From assembly GCA_016297645.1 (NCBI GenBank), contig JAEDGF010000022.1, forward strand, positions 1-27,895: 27,895 nt of DNA, read 5' to 3'. Shown here piece after piece: positions 1 to 6,744 of the stretch. The stretch is from Clostridiaceae bacterium. Its GTDB lineage: Bacteria; Bacillota; Clostridia; Oscillospirales; Acutalibacteraceae. Each line of letters starts with the position of its first letter. Position 1 is the stretch's first letter. Position numbers and translations under genes: made by a program. Below the pieces are notes generated by a model. The model was given only the letters and a program-made list of their open reading frames with translations. It made no database searches and had not been told where the DNA came from.

Positions 1-55
1 ATGAGCGAAAACCAGCCGGTCAAAACCGACACGGGTTCAAGTCCCGTCAGCCTAC
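1..55 (+). tRNA. Partial tRNA-like 3' end, cut by the window edge
   Basis: A TPsiC-type arm is visible: stem ACGGG (31-35), seven-base loop TTCAAGT (36-42) and stem CCCGT (43-47). It is followed by a seven-base acceptor-like strand CAGCCTA (48-54). Just upstream, CGGT-CAAA-ACCG (17-28) could be the long variable arm of a class II tRNA (Leu or Ser type). No conserved U33 or anticodon can be placed confidently in bases 1-15, and the 5' half lies outside the window, so the isoacceptor is not assigned. No CCA is encoded. A near-identical inverted copy ends the window at 27842-27895. It could instead be a tRNA-derived repeat or a pseudo-tRNA. Confidence 0.45.
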
Positions 56-1062
56 TTTAATTCCTGTATCTGCGTGCCGGGGTAGTAGTGCGCTATTATC
101 TCGCGCCATGTGTACCCTTGCCGCGCGTAGTAGTCCGCGCCGTACTGCGACAGCCCCACGCCGTGTCCGTAGCCGACTACCGACAGGGTCACATTCCCCT
201 TGTCGTCGAACAAGAACCGTATGTTGCCCGAACGAAGCGAAAACGCTTTTCTGATCTGCGCACCCGAAAATTCCTTATCGCCTATCTTCACACTCGTAAG
301 CGTTCCGGCGGAGGTGTAGCGCGCGTCCTTTATCAGCTCCCGTCCCTTTCGGCTGCTCTCAACGCCGAGGGCTTTTTTTATTTCGTCCTCGGTGAGAGTG
401 ACGGACGAAGCGTAGTTCGGCGCGAGCTTGTCGCCTACGCTTTCAACGCCCGTCAGGTACGGAATGCTTTTGCCCCACACCGTCTGTGCGTCCTCGGTGG
501 TGCCGGAGCTTATCGCATGAAATGCCGCGAGAATAGGCTCGCCGTCATAGACTATCTCGTAGTTTATTACTGTGTCTACGGCTTCTTCAAGGCGCTTGTG
601 CCATTTTTCGTAGTCGTCGCCCCAGCGTTTTTTCATCTCCTCCTCGCTCAGGTACGCCTGGTTTGTCCCGGCATCCGCCGCGACCACCGCTTTGTCGGAG
701 CCTTCAACGATATTCCCCTCGGTGATGAGCCGTCTGACAAGCGTTGCCGCCGCAAGCGCCTGTGCGCATAAAGCCTGCATTTCGTATGCCGCAGGCATTT
801 CTCCGGCGGTGGTGCAAATAAGGTAGTCGCGCATTTTTATCTCTTTGGTCTTTTTCTCGTCCGGAAACCACACGCGGAGTTTTTCGTCCGCGATTTTGCC
901 GGGCGTGCCGCTTTTGTCCTTTGCCGCAGTTGTGTCAGGTACTGCCTGCGCCGTGGTGCTTGTATCGGTGCTGTTTCCGGACGCATATTTGCCGCACATT
1001 GCCGCCGGGACGGTCAGCATTATCACGGCTGCCGTAACGACTGTGATGATAATTCTTTTCAT
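52..1062 (-). CDS. spoIID: SpoIID/LytB-domain lytic transglycosylase (stage II sporulation protein D)
   Basis: 336 aa, about the usual SpoIID length. In known systems SpoIID cleaves peptidoglycan glycan strands with SpoIIP and SpoIIM during forespore engulfment. Residues 5-23 are a hydrophobic signal or anchor. A Ser/Thr/Ala-rich linker (about 28-55) follows, then the SpoIID domain. The family GEMP motif is at 87-90, with the predicted catalytic Glu at 88. The FHAISSG segment lies in the middle, and the diagnostic GHGVGLSQYGA is near residue 300. The ATG at 1060-1062 follows an AAAGGA ribosome site at a workable distance. The stop codon (TAG, 52-54) lies inside the opposing tRNA-like acceptor sequence. 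A sigma-E-like promoter lies upstream at 1113-1142. The family assignment is firm. The exact paralogue (true SpoIID or another SpoIID-domain protein) is slightly less so. Confidence 0.9.
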   Translation of the reverse strand: MKRIIITVVTAAVIMLTVPAAMCGKYASGNSTDTSTTAQAVPDTTAAKDKSGTPGKIADEKLRVWFPDEKKTKEIKMRDYLICTTAGEMPAAYEMQALCAQALAAATLVRRLITEGNIVEGSDKAVVAADAGTNQAYLSEEEMKKRWGDDYEKWHKRLEEAVDTVINYEIVYDGEPILAAFHAISSGTTEDAQTVWGKSIPYLTGVESVGDKLAPNYASSVTLTEDEIKKALGVESSRKGRELIKDARYTSAGTLTSVKIGDKEFSGAQIRKAFSLRSGNIRFLFDDKGNVTLSVVGYGHGVGLSQYGADYYARQGYTWREIIAHYYPGTQIQELK

Positions 1063-1112
1063 GTTCTTTTCATTCCTTTTTGTTTTTATTGCCCTCGGGC
1101 TTGTCTTACACT

Positions 1113-1142
1113 ATTTATATGAGCGCCGGGAAAATATAATGC
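1113..1142 (-). promoter_or_regulatory. Sigma-E-like sporulation promoter for spoIID
   Basis: On the minus strand GCATTAT (1136-1142) is followed by exactly 14 bases and then CATATAAAT (1113-1121). This resembles the Bacillus sigma-E pattern (roughly GHATATT, 13-14 bp, CATACAAT). It lies about 50 bases upstream of the spoIID start codon. In Bacillus subtilis spoIID is a sigma-E gene, so the match is biologically sensible. The -35 element is imperfect, so this is a prediction. Confidence 0.45.
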
Positions 1143-1412
1143 GCGTTTTGACGGGGACGGAACGAAAAAACGCCGGGGGAAACGCCGAACGAAAAAACGG
1201 ACGGGTGTATGCGGCAAAAAACAGAAACAGTGCCGCACCGCAAAAAAAACGGGAGCGCTGTATTCAGATTTTTCCGGTACGCCGTGCCGTGAAAAACGCC
1301 CGGACGAGAGTGCAGACAAAAGAAACAAGAACCGCGAAAAGTCCCGAAGTATTGAGGAGCACTGTCCTTTATACTGCGCCGGAGTACCGCAGTCTTTCAC
1401 GGAAAAATATGC

Positions 1413-1441
1413 TTGACAAAGGGGGACAATTGTGGTATCAT
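1413..1441 (+). promoter_or_regulatory. Sigma-A promoter of the ylxM-ffh-rpsP-khpA operon
   Basis: A perfect TTGACA (1413-1418) is separated by 17 bp from TATCAT (1436-1441). TGG lies immediately before the -10 element, giving an extended -10. The predicted start is near 1448, leaving a leader of about 44 bases before ylxM. A ribosome site AAGGAG at 1478-1483 precedes the GTG start by 8 bases. Confidence 0.85.
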
Positions 1442-1491
1442 ATCACCTGTAAAGAAATGAACTTTACACACCCTAAAAAGGAGAGTTCAAA

Positions 1492-1854
1492 GTGGCTAAG
1501 GATCTTGAAATCACAATTTTGCTTGATTTTTACGGCGATATGCTTACGCCCAAGCAGCGTGAGTTTCTTGATTACTACTATAACGACGATCTTTCGCTTG
1601 CCGAAATCGCCGCCAATGTGGGTATTACGCGTCAGGGCGTAAGAGATGCCATCAAAAGAGCCGAGAGTCTGCTCTACGATATGGAGAACAGACTGGGGCT
1701 TGTCGAACGCTTCAAAGAGGTCAAAAAAGGACTCGAAGAAATTACGGAGTGCGCCAATAAAATAAGCGCCGAAAACCGTAAAACGGGTCTTTCCCGTGAG
1801 ATAAGCGATCTTACGGTAAGAATAAAATCGATAGCTATTTCTCTTTCGGAATAA
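1492..1854 (+). CDS. ylxM: YlxM/p13-family DNA-binding protein, SRP operon member (UPF0122)
   Basis: 120 aa, typical for the family. The N-terminal half is a sigma-70 region-4-like helix-turn-helix: LTPKQREFLDYYY (about 18-30), then SLAEIAANVGITRQGVRDAI (about 34-53). A basic, probably coiled C-terminal region follows. The start is GTG, fixed by AAGGAG 8 bases upstream, and no ATG fits. It is first in the operon and ends 26 bases before ffh, the conserved Bacillota arrangement. In streptococci the homologue modulates SRP activity. Its DNA-binding role is inferred from the fold rather than established. Confidence 0.93.
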   Translation: MAKDLEITILLDFYGDMLTPKQREFLDYYYNDDLSLAEIAANVGITRQGVRDAIKRAESLLYDMENRLGLVERFKEVKKGLEEITECANKISAENRKTGLSREISDLTVRIKSIAISLSE

Positions 1855-1880
1855 AAAACATATGGAAAGGAGTCGGCAGC

Positions 1881-3233
1881 ATGGCATTTGAAGGCCTTTC
1901 CGACAAGCTCGACGCCGCTTTTAAAAAGCTGAAAAGCAAAGGTACGCTTAACGAAAACGATGTCAAGGAGGCAATGCGCGAGGTGCGCCTTGCTCTGCTT
2001 GAAGCAGATGTAAGCTACAAGGTCGCAAAAGACTTTACCGCGCGCGTCACCGAAAAGGCGATAGGCGCAAAGGTAATGGAAAGCCTGACCCCCGCTCAGA
2101 TGGTCATAAAAATCGTCAATGAAGAGCTTACGGCGCTTATGGGCGGCACTCAGGCACGGTTAACGGAAGCGTCCCGTCCGCCTACGGTAGTTATGATGTG
2201 CGGACTTCAAGGCTCCGGTAAAACTACGCATTCCGCAAAAATATGTAAAATGCTCAAAAACAAAGGACACCGTCCGCTGCTCGTCGCGTGCGATATCTAT
2301 CGTCCGGCGGCTATAAAGCAGCTGCAAGTCATAGGCGAACAGGCAGGCGTTCCGGTTTTTGAAATGGGAACGACAAATCCCGTCACAATAGCGACCGAGG
2401 CGGTCAAGCTCGCAAAGGATCAGGGTTACGATTTCGTTTTCCTTGATACTGCGGGACGGCTCCATATAGACGAGCAGCTCATGCAGGAACTTAAAGATAT
2501 AAAGGCGGCTGTCAAACCGCACGAGATACTCCTCGTGGTCGACTCGATGACCGGCCAGGACGCAGTGAATGTCGCTTCGAGCTTCAATGAGGCTCTCGGT
2601 ATCGACGGCTTGGTGCTTACAAAGCTCGACGGCGATACGCGCGGCGGCGCGGCACTCTCGGCCCGTGCAGTTACCGGTAAGCCTATAAAATTCGTCGGAA
2701 TAGGCGAGAAGCTCGACGATCTCGATGTTTTCCACCCCGACAGAATGGCATCCCGTATTCTCGGAATGGGCGATGTGCTTTCGCTTATCGAAAAAGCCGA
2801 AAACACGCTCGACGAGAAAAAAGCCGAGGAGCTTGAAAAGAAGCTCCGTCAGAACAAATTCGATCTCAACGATCTGCTGTATCAGATGGAGGAAATGAAA
2901 AAGCTCGGCTCGATGAAGGATATCCTTTCGATGATACCGGGACTCGGTAAAAAGATAAAGGATGTGGATATCGACGACCGTCAGCTTGACAAGACGAAGG
3001 CTATAATCCTGTCGATGACTCCCAAAGAGCGCGAAAAGCCCGATATCATAAACCCCTCGCGCAAAAGGCGAATTGCCGCAGGCTGCGGTATGCAGGTCGA
3101 AGATGTCAACAGGCTTCTCTCGCAGTACCGCCAGATGCAGAAGATGTTCAAGCAGTTCGGCGGCAACAAGGGCAAGCAGAGCAAAAAAATGCGCCGCATG
3201 ATGCCCCCCGGCGGTTTCCCGGGATTGAAATAA
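1881..3233 (+). CDS. ffh: Signal recognition particle GTPase Ffh (SRP54)
   Basis: 450 aa, full length. It binds the SRP RNA and signal peptides of nascent chains at the ribosome and, with the receptor FtsY, targets them to the membrane. The NG domain shows the P-loop GLQGSGKTT (108-116), the family insertion DIYRPAA (138-144), DTAGR (189-193) and TKLD (247-250). The Met-rich M domain follows (about 325-450), with several MxxM clusters and a Gly/Met/Pro-rich tail. A strong AAAGGAG site precedes the ATG. The SRP RNA gene and ftsY are not in this window. The assignment is secure. Confidence 0.98.
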   Translation: MAFEGLSDKLDAAFKKLKSKGTLNENDVKEAMREVRLALLEADVSYKVAKDFTARVTEKAIGAKVMESLTPAQMVIKIVNEELTALMGGTQARLTEASRPPTVVMMCGLQGSGKTTHSAKICKMLKNKGHRPLLVACDIYRPAAIKQLQVIGEQAGVPVFEMGTTNPVTIATEAVKLAKDQGYDFVFLDTAGRLHIDEQLMQELKDIKAAVKPHEILLVVDSMTGQDAVNVASSFNEALGIDGLVLTKLDGDTRGGAALSARAVTGKPIKFVGIGEKLDDLDVFHPDRMASRILGMGDVLSLIEKAENTLDEKKAEELEKKLRQNKFDLNDLLYQMEEMKKLGSMKDILSMIPGLGKKIKDVDIDDRQLDKTKAIILSMTPKEREKPDIINPSRKRRIAAGCGMQVEDVNRLLSQYRQMQKMFKQFGGNKGKQSKKMRRMMPPGGFPGLK

Positions 3234-3237
3234 AGAG

Positions 3238-3264
3238 TTAAACACACTGAATGACGGTGTTTAA
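3238..3264 (+). other. Stem-loop in the ffh-rpsP gap
   Basis: A perfect 8-bp inverted repeat (TTAAACAC at 3238-3245, GTGTTTAA at 3257-3264) with an 11-base loop sits 4 bases after the ffh stop codon. It is followed by an A-rich run rather than a T tract, so it is not a standard terminator. It could stabilise or process the ffh message, or slightly reduce read-through into rpsP, whose own ribosome site CGGAGG lies downstream. Confidence 0.4.
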
Positions 3265-3302
3265 TAATATAAAAAAACATATCAAAATCGGAGGAAAAAA
3301 CA

Positions 3303-3545
3303 ATGGTAAAAATCCGTCTGCGCCGTATGGGCGCAAAGAAAGCTCCCTTCTATCGTATCGTTGTCGCTGATTCGAGATATCCCCGCGACGGCAGATTCAT
3401 CGAGGAGATCGGTTACTACGATCCCATGAAGGAGCCGAAGGTAATCAATGTTGATGCCGAGAAGGCTCAGCAGTGGATAAAGAACGGCGCTCAGCCCACC
3501 GACACTGTTAAGGCTCTCCTTAAAAAATCAGGCGCTATCGACTGA
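3303..3545 (+). CDS. rpsP: 30S ribosomal protein S16
   Basis: 80 aa, the normal bacterial length. S16 binds 16S rRNA early in small-subunit assembly. The N-terminus MVKIRLRRMGAKKAPFYRIVV, with the ADSR-x-PRDGRFIEEIGYYDP block that follows, is diagnostic. The C-terminal part contains the expected QWIKNGAQPTDTV segment. A strong CGGAGG site precedes the ATG. It is third in the operon, 69 bases after ffh and 23 bases before khpA, as in most Bacillota. Confidence 0.98.
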   Translation: MVKIRLRRMGAKKAPFYRIVVADSRYPRDGRFIEEIGYYDPMKEPKVINVDAEKAQQWIKNGAQPTDTVKALLKKSGAID

Positions 3546-3568
3546 TTCTTCCGGCGGAGGAATGAACA

Positions 3569-3802
3569 ATGAAAGAATTACTTGAAGGTCTTGCAAAAAG
3601 CCTTGTCGAGAATTCCGACGAAGTACGCGTCACGGTCGACGAAGTAAATGAGGACGGCATCACCGTTTATCATCTCAGCGTCGCCGAGGACGATATCGGC
3701 AGAGTTATCGGCAAGCAGGGCAGAATCGCAAAGGCAATAAGAGTCGTTATGCGTTCTGCTGCAAGCCGCAGAAACGAAAAAGTTCAGGTCGAGATAGACT
3801 GA
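3569..3802 (+). CDS. khpA: KH-domain RNA-binding protein KhpA
   Basis: 77 aa, the normal length. It is a single KH domain with the RNA-binding GxxG loop GKQG at 48-51, inside IGRVIGKQGRIAKAIR. In streptococci and other Bacillota, KhpA pairs with KhpB (Jag/EloR) and influences elongation and small-RNA regulation. GGCGGAGG lies just upstream of the ATG. It directly follows rpsP and is the last gene before a strong terminator. In many relatives rimM, trmD and rplS would follow, but they are absent here. Confidence 0.95.
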   Translation: MKELLEGLAKSLVENSDEVRVTVDEVNEDGITVYHLSVAEDDIGRVIGKQGRIAKAIRVVMRSAASRRNEKVQVEID

Positions 3803-3884
3803 GCCTGACTCTCCGTTCTGTAACAAAAAAGGCGAGATCGGCGCGGTCATGCTTTCCGCGTGCGGCTCTGCCCGAACAACAATC

Positions 3885-3928
3885 AAGGGACTGTAAAAAA
3901 CTTGGTTTTTTACAGTCCCTTATATTAT
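3885..3928 (+). terminator. Rho-independent terminator after khpA
   Basis: A perfect 16-bp stem (3885-3900 with 3906-3921) closes on a five-base loop CTTGG. A T-rich tail (about 3920-3932) follows. The lower stem is GC-containing and the upper stem is a six-A/six-T run. It ends the plus-strand operon. On the opposite strand the tail is poorer, but it could also help stop transcription coming from the minus-strand coat gene. Confidence 0.9.
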
Positions 3929-4135
3929 TTGTTGACAAAGACCGTCTGCCGGATAAAACGGTAAAGCTGCGGACGGTTTTGCGCGGCGCATACCGACTGC
4001 ATCGAAAACGAACTTGTGCGGACGCTTTACACCGGCGAAATATTTATCCCCGTCTTGCGCTTTGTTACAGACGGTTTTGCACGGGAAAACGCTTACCCCG
4101 GGAACCGGCAAGCGGCTGTTGCCCGACAGGCGTGG
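3929..4135. other. Gene-free spacer between convergent genes
   Basis: Counted from the khpA stop, the gap is about 330 bases, and its first part is the terminator. In the remaining 200 bases I see no gene. Short open frames on both strands here lack ribosome sites and family resemblance. A TTGACA at 3932-3937 has no convincing -10 partner. It may hold decayed sequence. Confidence 0.5.
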
Positions 4136-4594
4136 TCAGCAGTACATACTGTTTGCCGACATATAGTTATATATCATTTTACCGTGCTGCTGTTCCTCCT
4201 TTTGTATGTGGTTCAGAACATTCCTGATTCCGTCATCGCGGAACTCGAAAATTCCGGTGTCGTATAAATGCGATACATATTTTTCCCCGGAAAGAGCATC
4301 GGTGCATAAGAACATGTCGGTGGATTTATCCTGCGACGGCGCGGGCGTATATACCTGCTGAAAAGTGGGGACGGCTGCTTGCTGTGCGCCGCCCTGAACA
4401 GCGGGAACAGTGCCGGATTTTATTGAATTCAGCGAATCGAGATGCTTCGTTTCAAGGTCGCCGAGGTGCGAAAAAAGCCCTTTCAATTGACCGTCGATCG
4501 CAGCGTCGGAGTGCTTTTTGTACTTTTCGATGCACAGTTTTTCGCTTTCGATCATATCGTCAAGAAGGGCGTTTTCTTTTTGATTAAGCTGCAT
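4136..4594 (-). CDS. CotF-type spore coat protein, ferritin-like fold
   Basis: 152 aa. The C-terminal block (about 110-147), with RNVLNHIQKEEQQHG followed by Y-N-YM, is typical of CotF-family coat proteins, which have a helical ferritin-like fold without a clear metal centre. The N-terminus (1-62) is a second helical stretch. A Ala/Gln/Pro-rich linker (about 63-88) joins the two. The protein is probably deposited in the spore coat or forespore. A clear AAAGGAG site precedes the ATG, and the gene is monocistronic. No consensus sigma-A promoter is seen upstream, which would fit a sporulation sigma factor, but I could not identify a clean sigma-E, -G or -K site either. No terminator belongs to it alone; the bidirectional-looking hairpin at 3885-3921 is the nearest. 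Confidence 0.8.
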   Translation of the reverse strand: MQLNQKENALLDDMIESEKLCIEKYKKHSDAAIDGQLKGLFSHLGDLETKHLDSLNSIKSGTVPAVQGGAQQAAVPTFQQVYTPAPSQDKSTDMFLCTDALSGEKYVSHLYDTGIFEFRDDGIRNVLNHIQKEEQQHGKMIYNYMSANSMYC

Positions 4595-4646
4595 TTTTTT
4601 TCTCCTTTACCGAAGGGGGCGTTAAAGGTTTTTGCCTCCCGTTATA

Positions 4647-4660
4647 TTGACTCTCGTCAA
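4647..4660. promoter_or_regulatory. Short palindrome next to a -10-like hexamer upstream of the coat gene
   Basis: TTGAC-TCTC-GTCAA is a perfect 5-bp-arm palindrome. On the minus strand it directly abuts TATAAC (4641-4646), about 45 bases upstream of the coat protein start. The hexamer has no sigma-A -35 at the right distance. It may be an operator, or chance. Confidence 0.25.
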
Positions 4661-4703
4661 AAGGTATTTTTGGCAAAGAAGAAAATCTTATGCGGTGTTT
4701 TTT

Positions 4704-5390
4704 TTATTTCTTTTCCGCTTTTTCTCCGGTGTACATGATAACGCAGCTTACTGCGAGCAGCACGCAGCATACCCATACGGCACGCAGCCCGAGTGCGGTC
4801 GTGACAAGAGCGCCGGCACCGGCTCCGCATGCGAAAACGCATATAACGCCGAAGTAGGTGAACGCTTTTTTAAGCGCTTCTTTTTCGTGCGTGCGGAAGA
4901 ACGCAAAAAGCGATTCCGCGCCGCTGCGCATATTGCCTATGCACATTGTGCTGGCATATATATGCCCGTTTATCTTATGGAAACTCTGCACCTGCAAGGC
5001 GCACACAAACGAAACAATGGCGTTTGCCGCCGCGTTCGCCGTGTCGGGAATAAAGCCGACACAAAGCAGCAGCACCACTTCGGCAATGAGAATAAGCTGC
5101 CGCCAGTTCATTTTTTCGTTTTTGCGGCAGCTGTAATGCACTCCCTCAGCTGTAAGCACGCCGAAGAAGAAGGCTGCGAGAGGAACAGCATATTTGAGCG
5201 CCGTTGCCCATTCGCCGCGAAACAGTGCCGCGCTGAGAAGGACAATATTGCCCGTCTGCGCGTTTGCAAAGACCTTTCCGCGTGCAATAAAGGTGTATGC
5301 GTCCTGAAATCCGCCCGAGAGAATTATAAAAACCGCCGTCCGGAACATCTCGGACGATTTTCCGGACGGGGCTGATATCCTTTTTTTCAT
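4704..5390 (-). CDS. DUF1275 (YoaK-family) integral membrane protein
   Basis: 228 aa, the usual size. The signature GGFQDAYTF (26-34) followed by NAQTGN (43-48) marks the DUF1275/YoaK family, multi-helix membrane proteins of unknown substrate. Hydrophobic segments are near 66-83, 98-116, 119-135, 175-199 and 203-222, and the charged C-terminus is probably cytoplasmic. The start codon overlaps the stop of the upstream gene (ATGA at 5387-5390), so the two are translationally coupled. It is the last gene of the run that begins with gltX. No clear terminator follows. Confidence 0.85.
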   Translation of the reverse strand: MKKRISAPSGKSSEMFRTAVFIILSGGFQDAYTFIARGKVFANAQTGNIVLLSAALFRGEWATALKYAVPLAAFFFGVLTAEGVHYSCRKNEKMNWRQLILIAEVVLLLCVGFIPDTANAAANAIVSFVCALQVQSFHKINGHIYASTMCIGNMRSGAESLFAFFRTHEKEALKKAFTYFGVICVFACGAGAGALVTTALGLRAVWVCCVLLAVSCVIMYTGEKAEKK

Positions 5391-6052
5391 AGGGTTTCAA
5401 ATTCCTCTGCAACACTGTCATCCTGTGCGAGCAGGAGTGCCAAAAATGCCGTTTTTGAAAGAGGAGAGGCGGAAACCATAGCCTCCGTTATATGCGAGGA
5501 GGCTGTAAGCCAATCGTTGAAAAGCTCGGAAACACGGGTATAGGACGGGGCTTTATAGCCTGAACGGGAAAACCACGAGTATGCCTTACCGTTCTTCTGT
5601 GAAAGCATTGAACCGGCCTTTGCGGTCAGCGGCATGGTGCGCATCGCTATCGGTTCGCCCGTTGCGCTGTCCACAAAGAAGAATACTATGTCCGTCACGG
5701 CTCTGTCGGCACTGTTGAAGCCCGAGATAAGCCCGGGCAGCGTGATAACATCGCCCCAGTCGTAGTTCCCGAATTTTACATAGCACCAGAAGCCGTTTTC
5801 GACGGCACAGAAACGCAGCCGTATGTCGGACGCGGCGGTCTGCGCCTTGTCCTCCTCCGAAAAATCCTTCCAGTGCACGACTATAATGAGCTTGTTGTCG
5901 AACATATAGCCGGTCTGACCGTCCTCTATGGCGTACGACATTATGTCCATAAGCAGGCGTGTGTTGTCCGCGCGGTAGGCGGCAAGCATTTTTTTGCCCT
6001 CAGTGGTGGTGACCCTGTCTATTCTTGTCGAGCCTAATCTTACCTCGTTCAT
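5387..6052 (-). CDS. Hypothetical soluble protein, family not recognised
   Basis: 221 aa with no signal peptide and no membrane segment. It starts RLGSTRIDRVTTTEGKKML and contains an aromatic-rich beta-like middle (FCAVENGFWCYVKFGNYDWGD, about 81-100) and a helical tail. I recognise no motif or catalytic pattern. It is a genuine gene on context: a strong GGGAGGTG site precedes the ATG, it has an ATGA overlap with the DUF1275 gene, and it follows the 208-aa membrane protein by 43 bases. Both sides encode membrane proteins, so a role linked to the membrane is possible, but that is inference only. Confidence 0.7.
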   Translation of the reverse strand: MNEVRLGSTRIDRVTTTEGKKMLAAYRADNTRLLMDIMSYAIEDGQTGYMFDNKLIIVVHWKDFSEEDKAQTAASDIRLRFCAVENGFWCYVKFGNYDWGDVITLPGLISGFNSADRAVTDIVFFFVDSATGEPIAMRTMPLTAKAGSMLSQKNGKAYSWFSRSGYKAPSYTRVSELFNDWLTASSHITEAMVSASPLSKTAFLALLLAQDDSVAEEFETL

Positions 6053-6095
6053 TTTTTACACCTCCCGAAGAATCTCCGTGATATCCTATACGGAA

Positions 6096-6722
6096 TCAGT
6101 TGTATTTTTTGTCGAAATACGCAAACAGACTGAAAATCGCAGTCGCGGCGCAGAGAAGCATGAGTGCCTGATACATAAAGCTCAGTTCAAGGCAGGCAAC
6201 ATTCGCCGCGTTGCCGATAAGCTGCGAGAGAACGGTTTCGCTGTCGGTCGAAAGGAGCGATTTAAGTCCTATCTGACCGCTGACGAACGGCTTGGCGAAG
6301 GCATCAAAGCATTTGTTCATCGCTATCGCAAGCACAGCCGAAGCACCGGTGATTATCGTGCATACGCCGCTTTTGCCGAGTGCGCCGAGAACCGCCGAAA
6401 CGATCATGGCGATAAGAATAATTACGAGAAGCACCGCCGCCGCAATGAGCCACGGCGTGGTGGTGAGCATATCGGCAATTTTGGAGTCCTCGGCGGTGAA
6501 AATTTGATATATCACCTTGAAAAGCTGCGAGCTGCTTTCGTCCGCCGTCGATATCATTTTGATAAGGTCGAAAATGCTTGTGTATTCCTTTATACCGAAT
6601 GTGGACATGATGTTTGCGGAGAGTGAAGATGTAATAACAAGCCTTATCGCCGGCATGAATATTGCAATCGGAATGGCGGCAATGCAGAAAACAGGCGAGA
6701 GAATCCTGTAAAGAGTTTTCAT
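6096..6722 (-). CDS. Hypothetical integral membrane protein
   Basis: 208 aa. About four hydrophobic segments are visible (roughly 8-32, 90-114, 119-135 and 178-202). A hydrophilic stretch (about 40-88) after the first segment is probably extracytoplasmic or a cytosolic loop. I do not recognise the family. The ATG is preceded by AAGGAG, written AAAAGGAGC, at normal distance. It starts 22 bases after glnS and is followed by the 221-aa hypothetical protein, so it is probably co-transcribed with gltX-glnS. It could be a small transporter component or a stress-related membrane protein, but nothing in the sequence decides. Confidence 0.7.
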   Translation of the reverse strand: MKTLYRILSPVFCIAAIPIAIFMPAIRLVITSSLSANIMSTFGIKEYTSIFDLIKMISTADESSSQLFKVIYQIFTAEDSKIADMLTTTPWLIAAAVLLVIILIAMIVSAVLGALGKSGVCTIITGASAVLAIAMNKCFDAFAKPFVSGQIGLKSLLSTDSETVLSQLIGNAANVACLELSFMYQALMLLCAATAIFSLFAYFDKKYN

Positions 6723-6744
6723 GGCTTCTGCTCCTTTTATGCGA

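Larger units (their letters stand above)
1063..1491. other. Gene-free divergent intergenic region
   Basis: These 429 bases separate spoIID (minus) from ylxM (plus). They hold the spoIID ribosome site, a sigma-E-like promoter facing left (1113-1142), and a sigma-A promoter and ribosome site facing right (1413-1441 and 1478-1483). Between 1143 and 1412 I see no gene, RNA or repeat. Open frames crossing it have no family resemblance and biased compositions typical of shadow frames. Confidence 0.7.

Noticed and set aside
1..55. tmRNA 3' end
   Set aside because: The T-arm is similar to that of tmRNA, but the acceptor CAGCCTA lacks the usual partner of the conserved GGGG 5' end, and the preceding bases do not show the tmRNA arrangement.
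88..771. Plus-strand open frame opposite spoIID (227 codons)
   Set aside because: Antisense to a clear SpoIID domain with no recognisable domain and a composition typical of shadow frames.
1086..1400. Minus-strand 104-codon frame in the spoIID-ylxM gap
   Set aside because: No ribosome site, Phe/Arg/Ser-biased composition and no resemblance to any family; it also overlaps the sigma-E-like promoter.
845..1642. Plus-strand open frame spanning the spoIID-ylxM gap (265 codons)
   Set aside because: Overlaps both spoIID and ylxM, runs through the sigma-A promoter and lacks a ribosome site.
2160..3245. Long minus-strand open frame opposite ffh (361 codons)
   Set aside because: Lies wholly over a full-length, certain ffh gene, has no ribosome site and no family resemblance; a codon-bias shadow.
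3932..3960. Promoter beginning with TTGACA after the khpA terminator
   Set aside because: No acceptable -10 at 16-18 bp and no plus-strand gene downstream.
3979..4267. Short plus-strand open frames between khpA and the coat gene
   Set aside because: No ribosome sites, overlap each other and run into the coat gene on the opposite strand; no recognisable domain.
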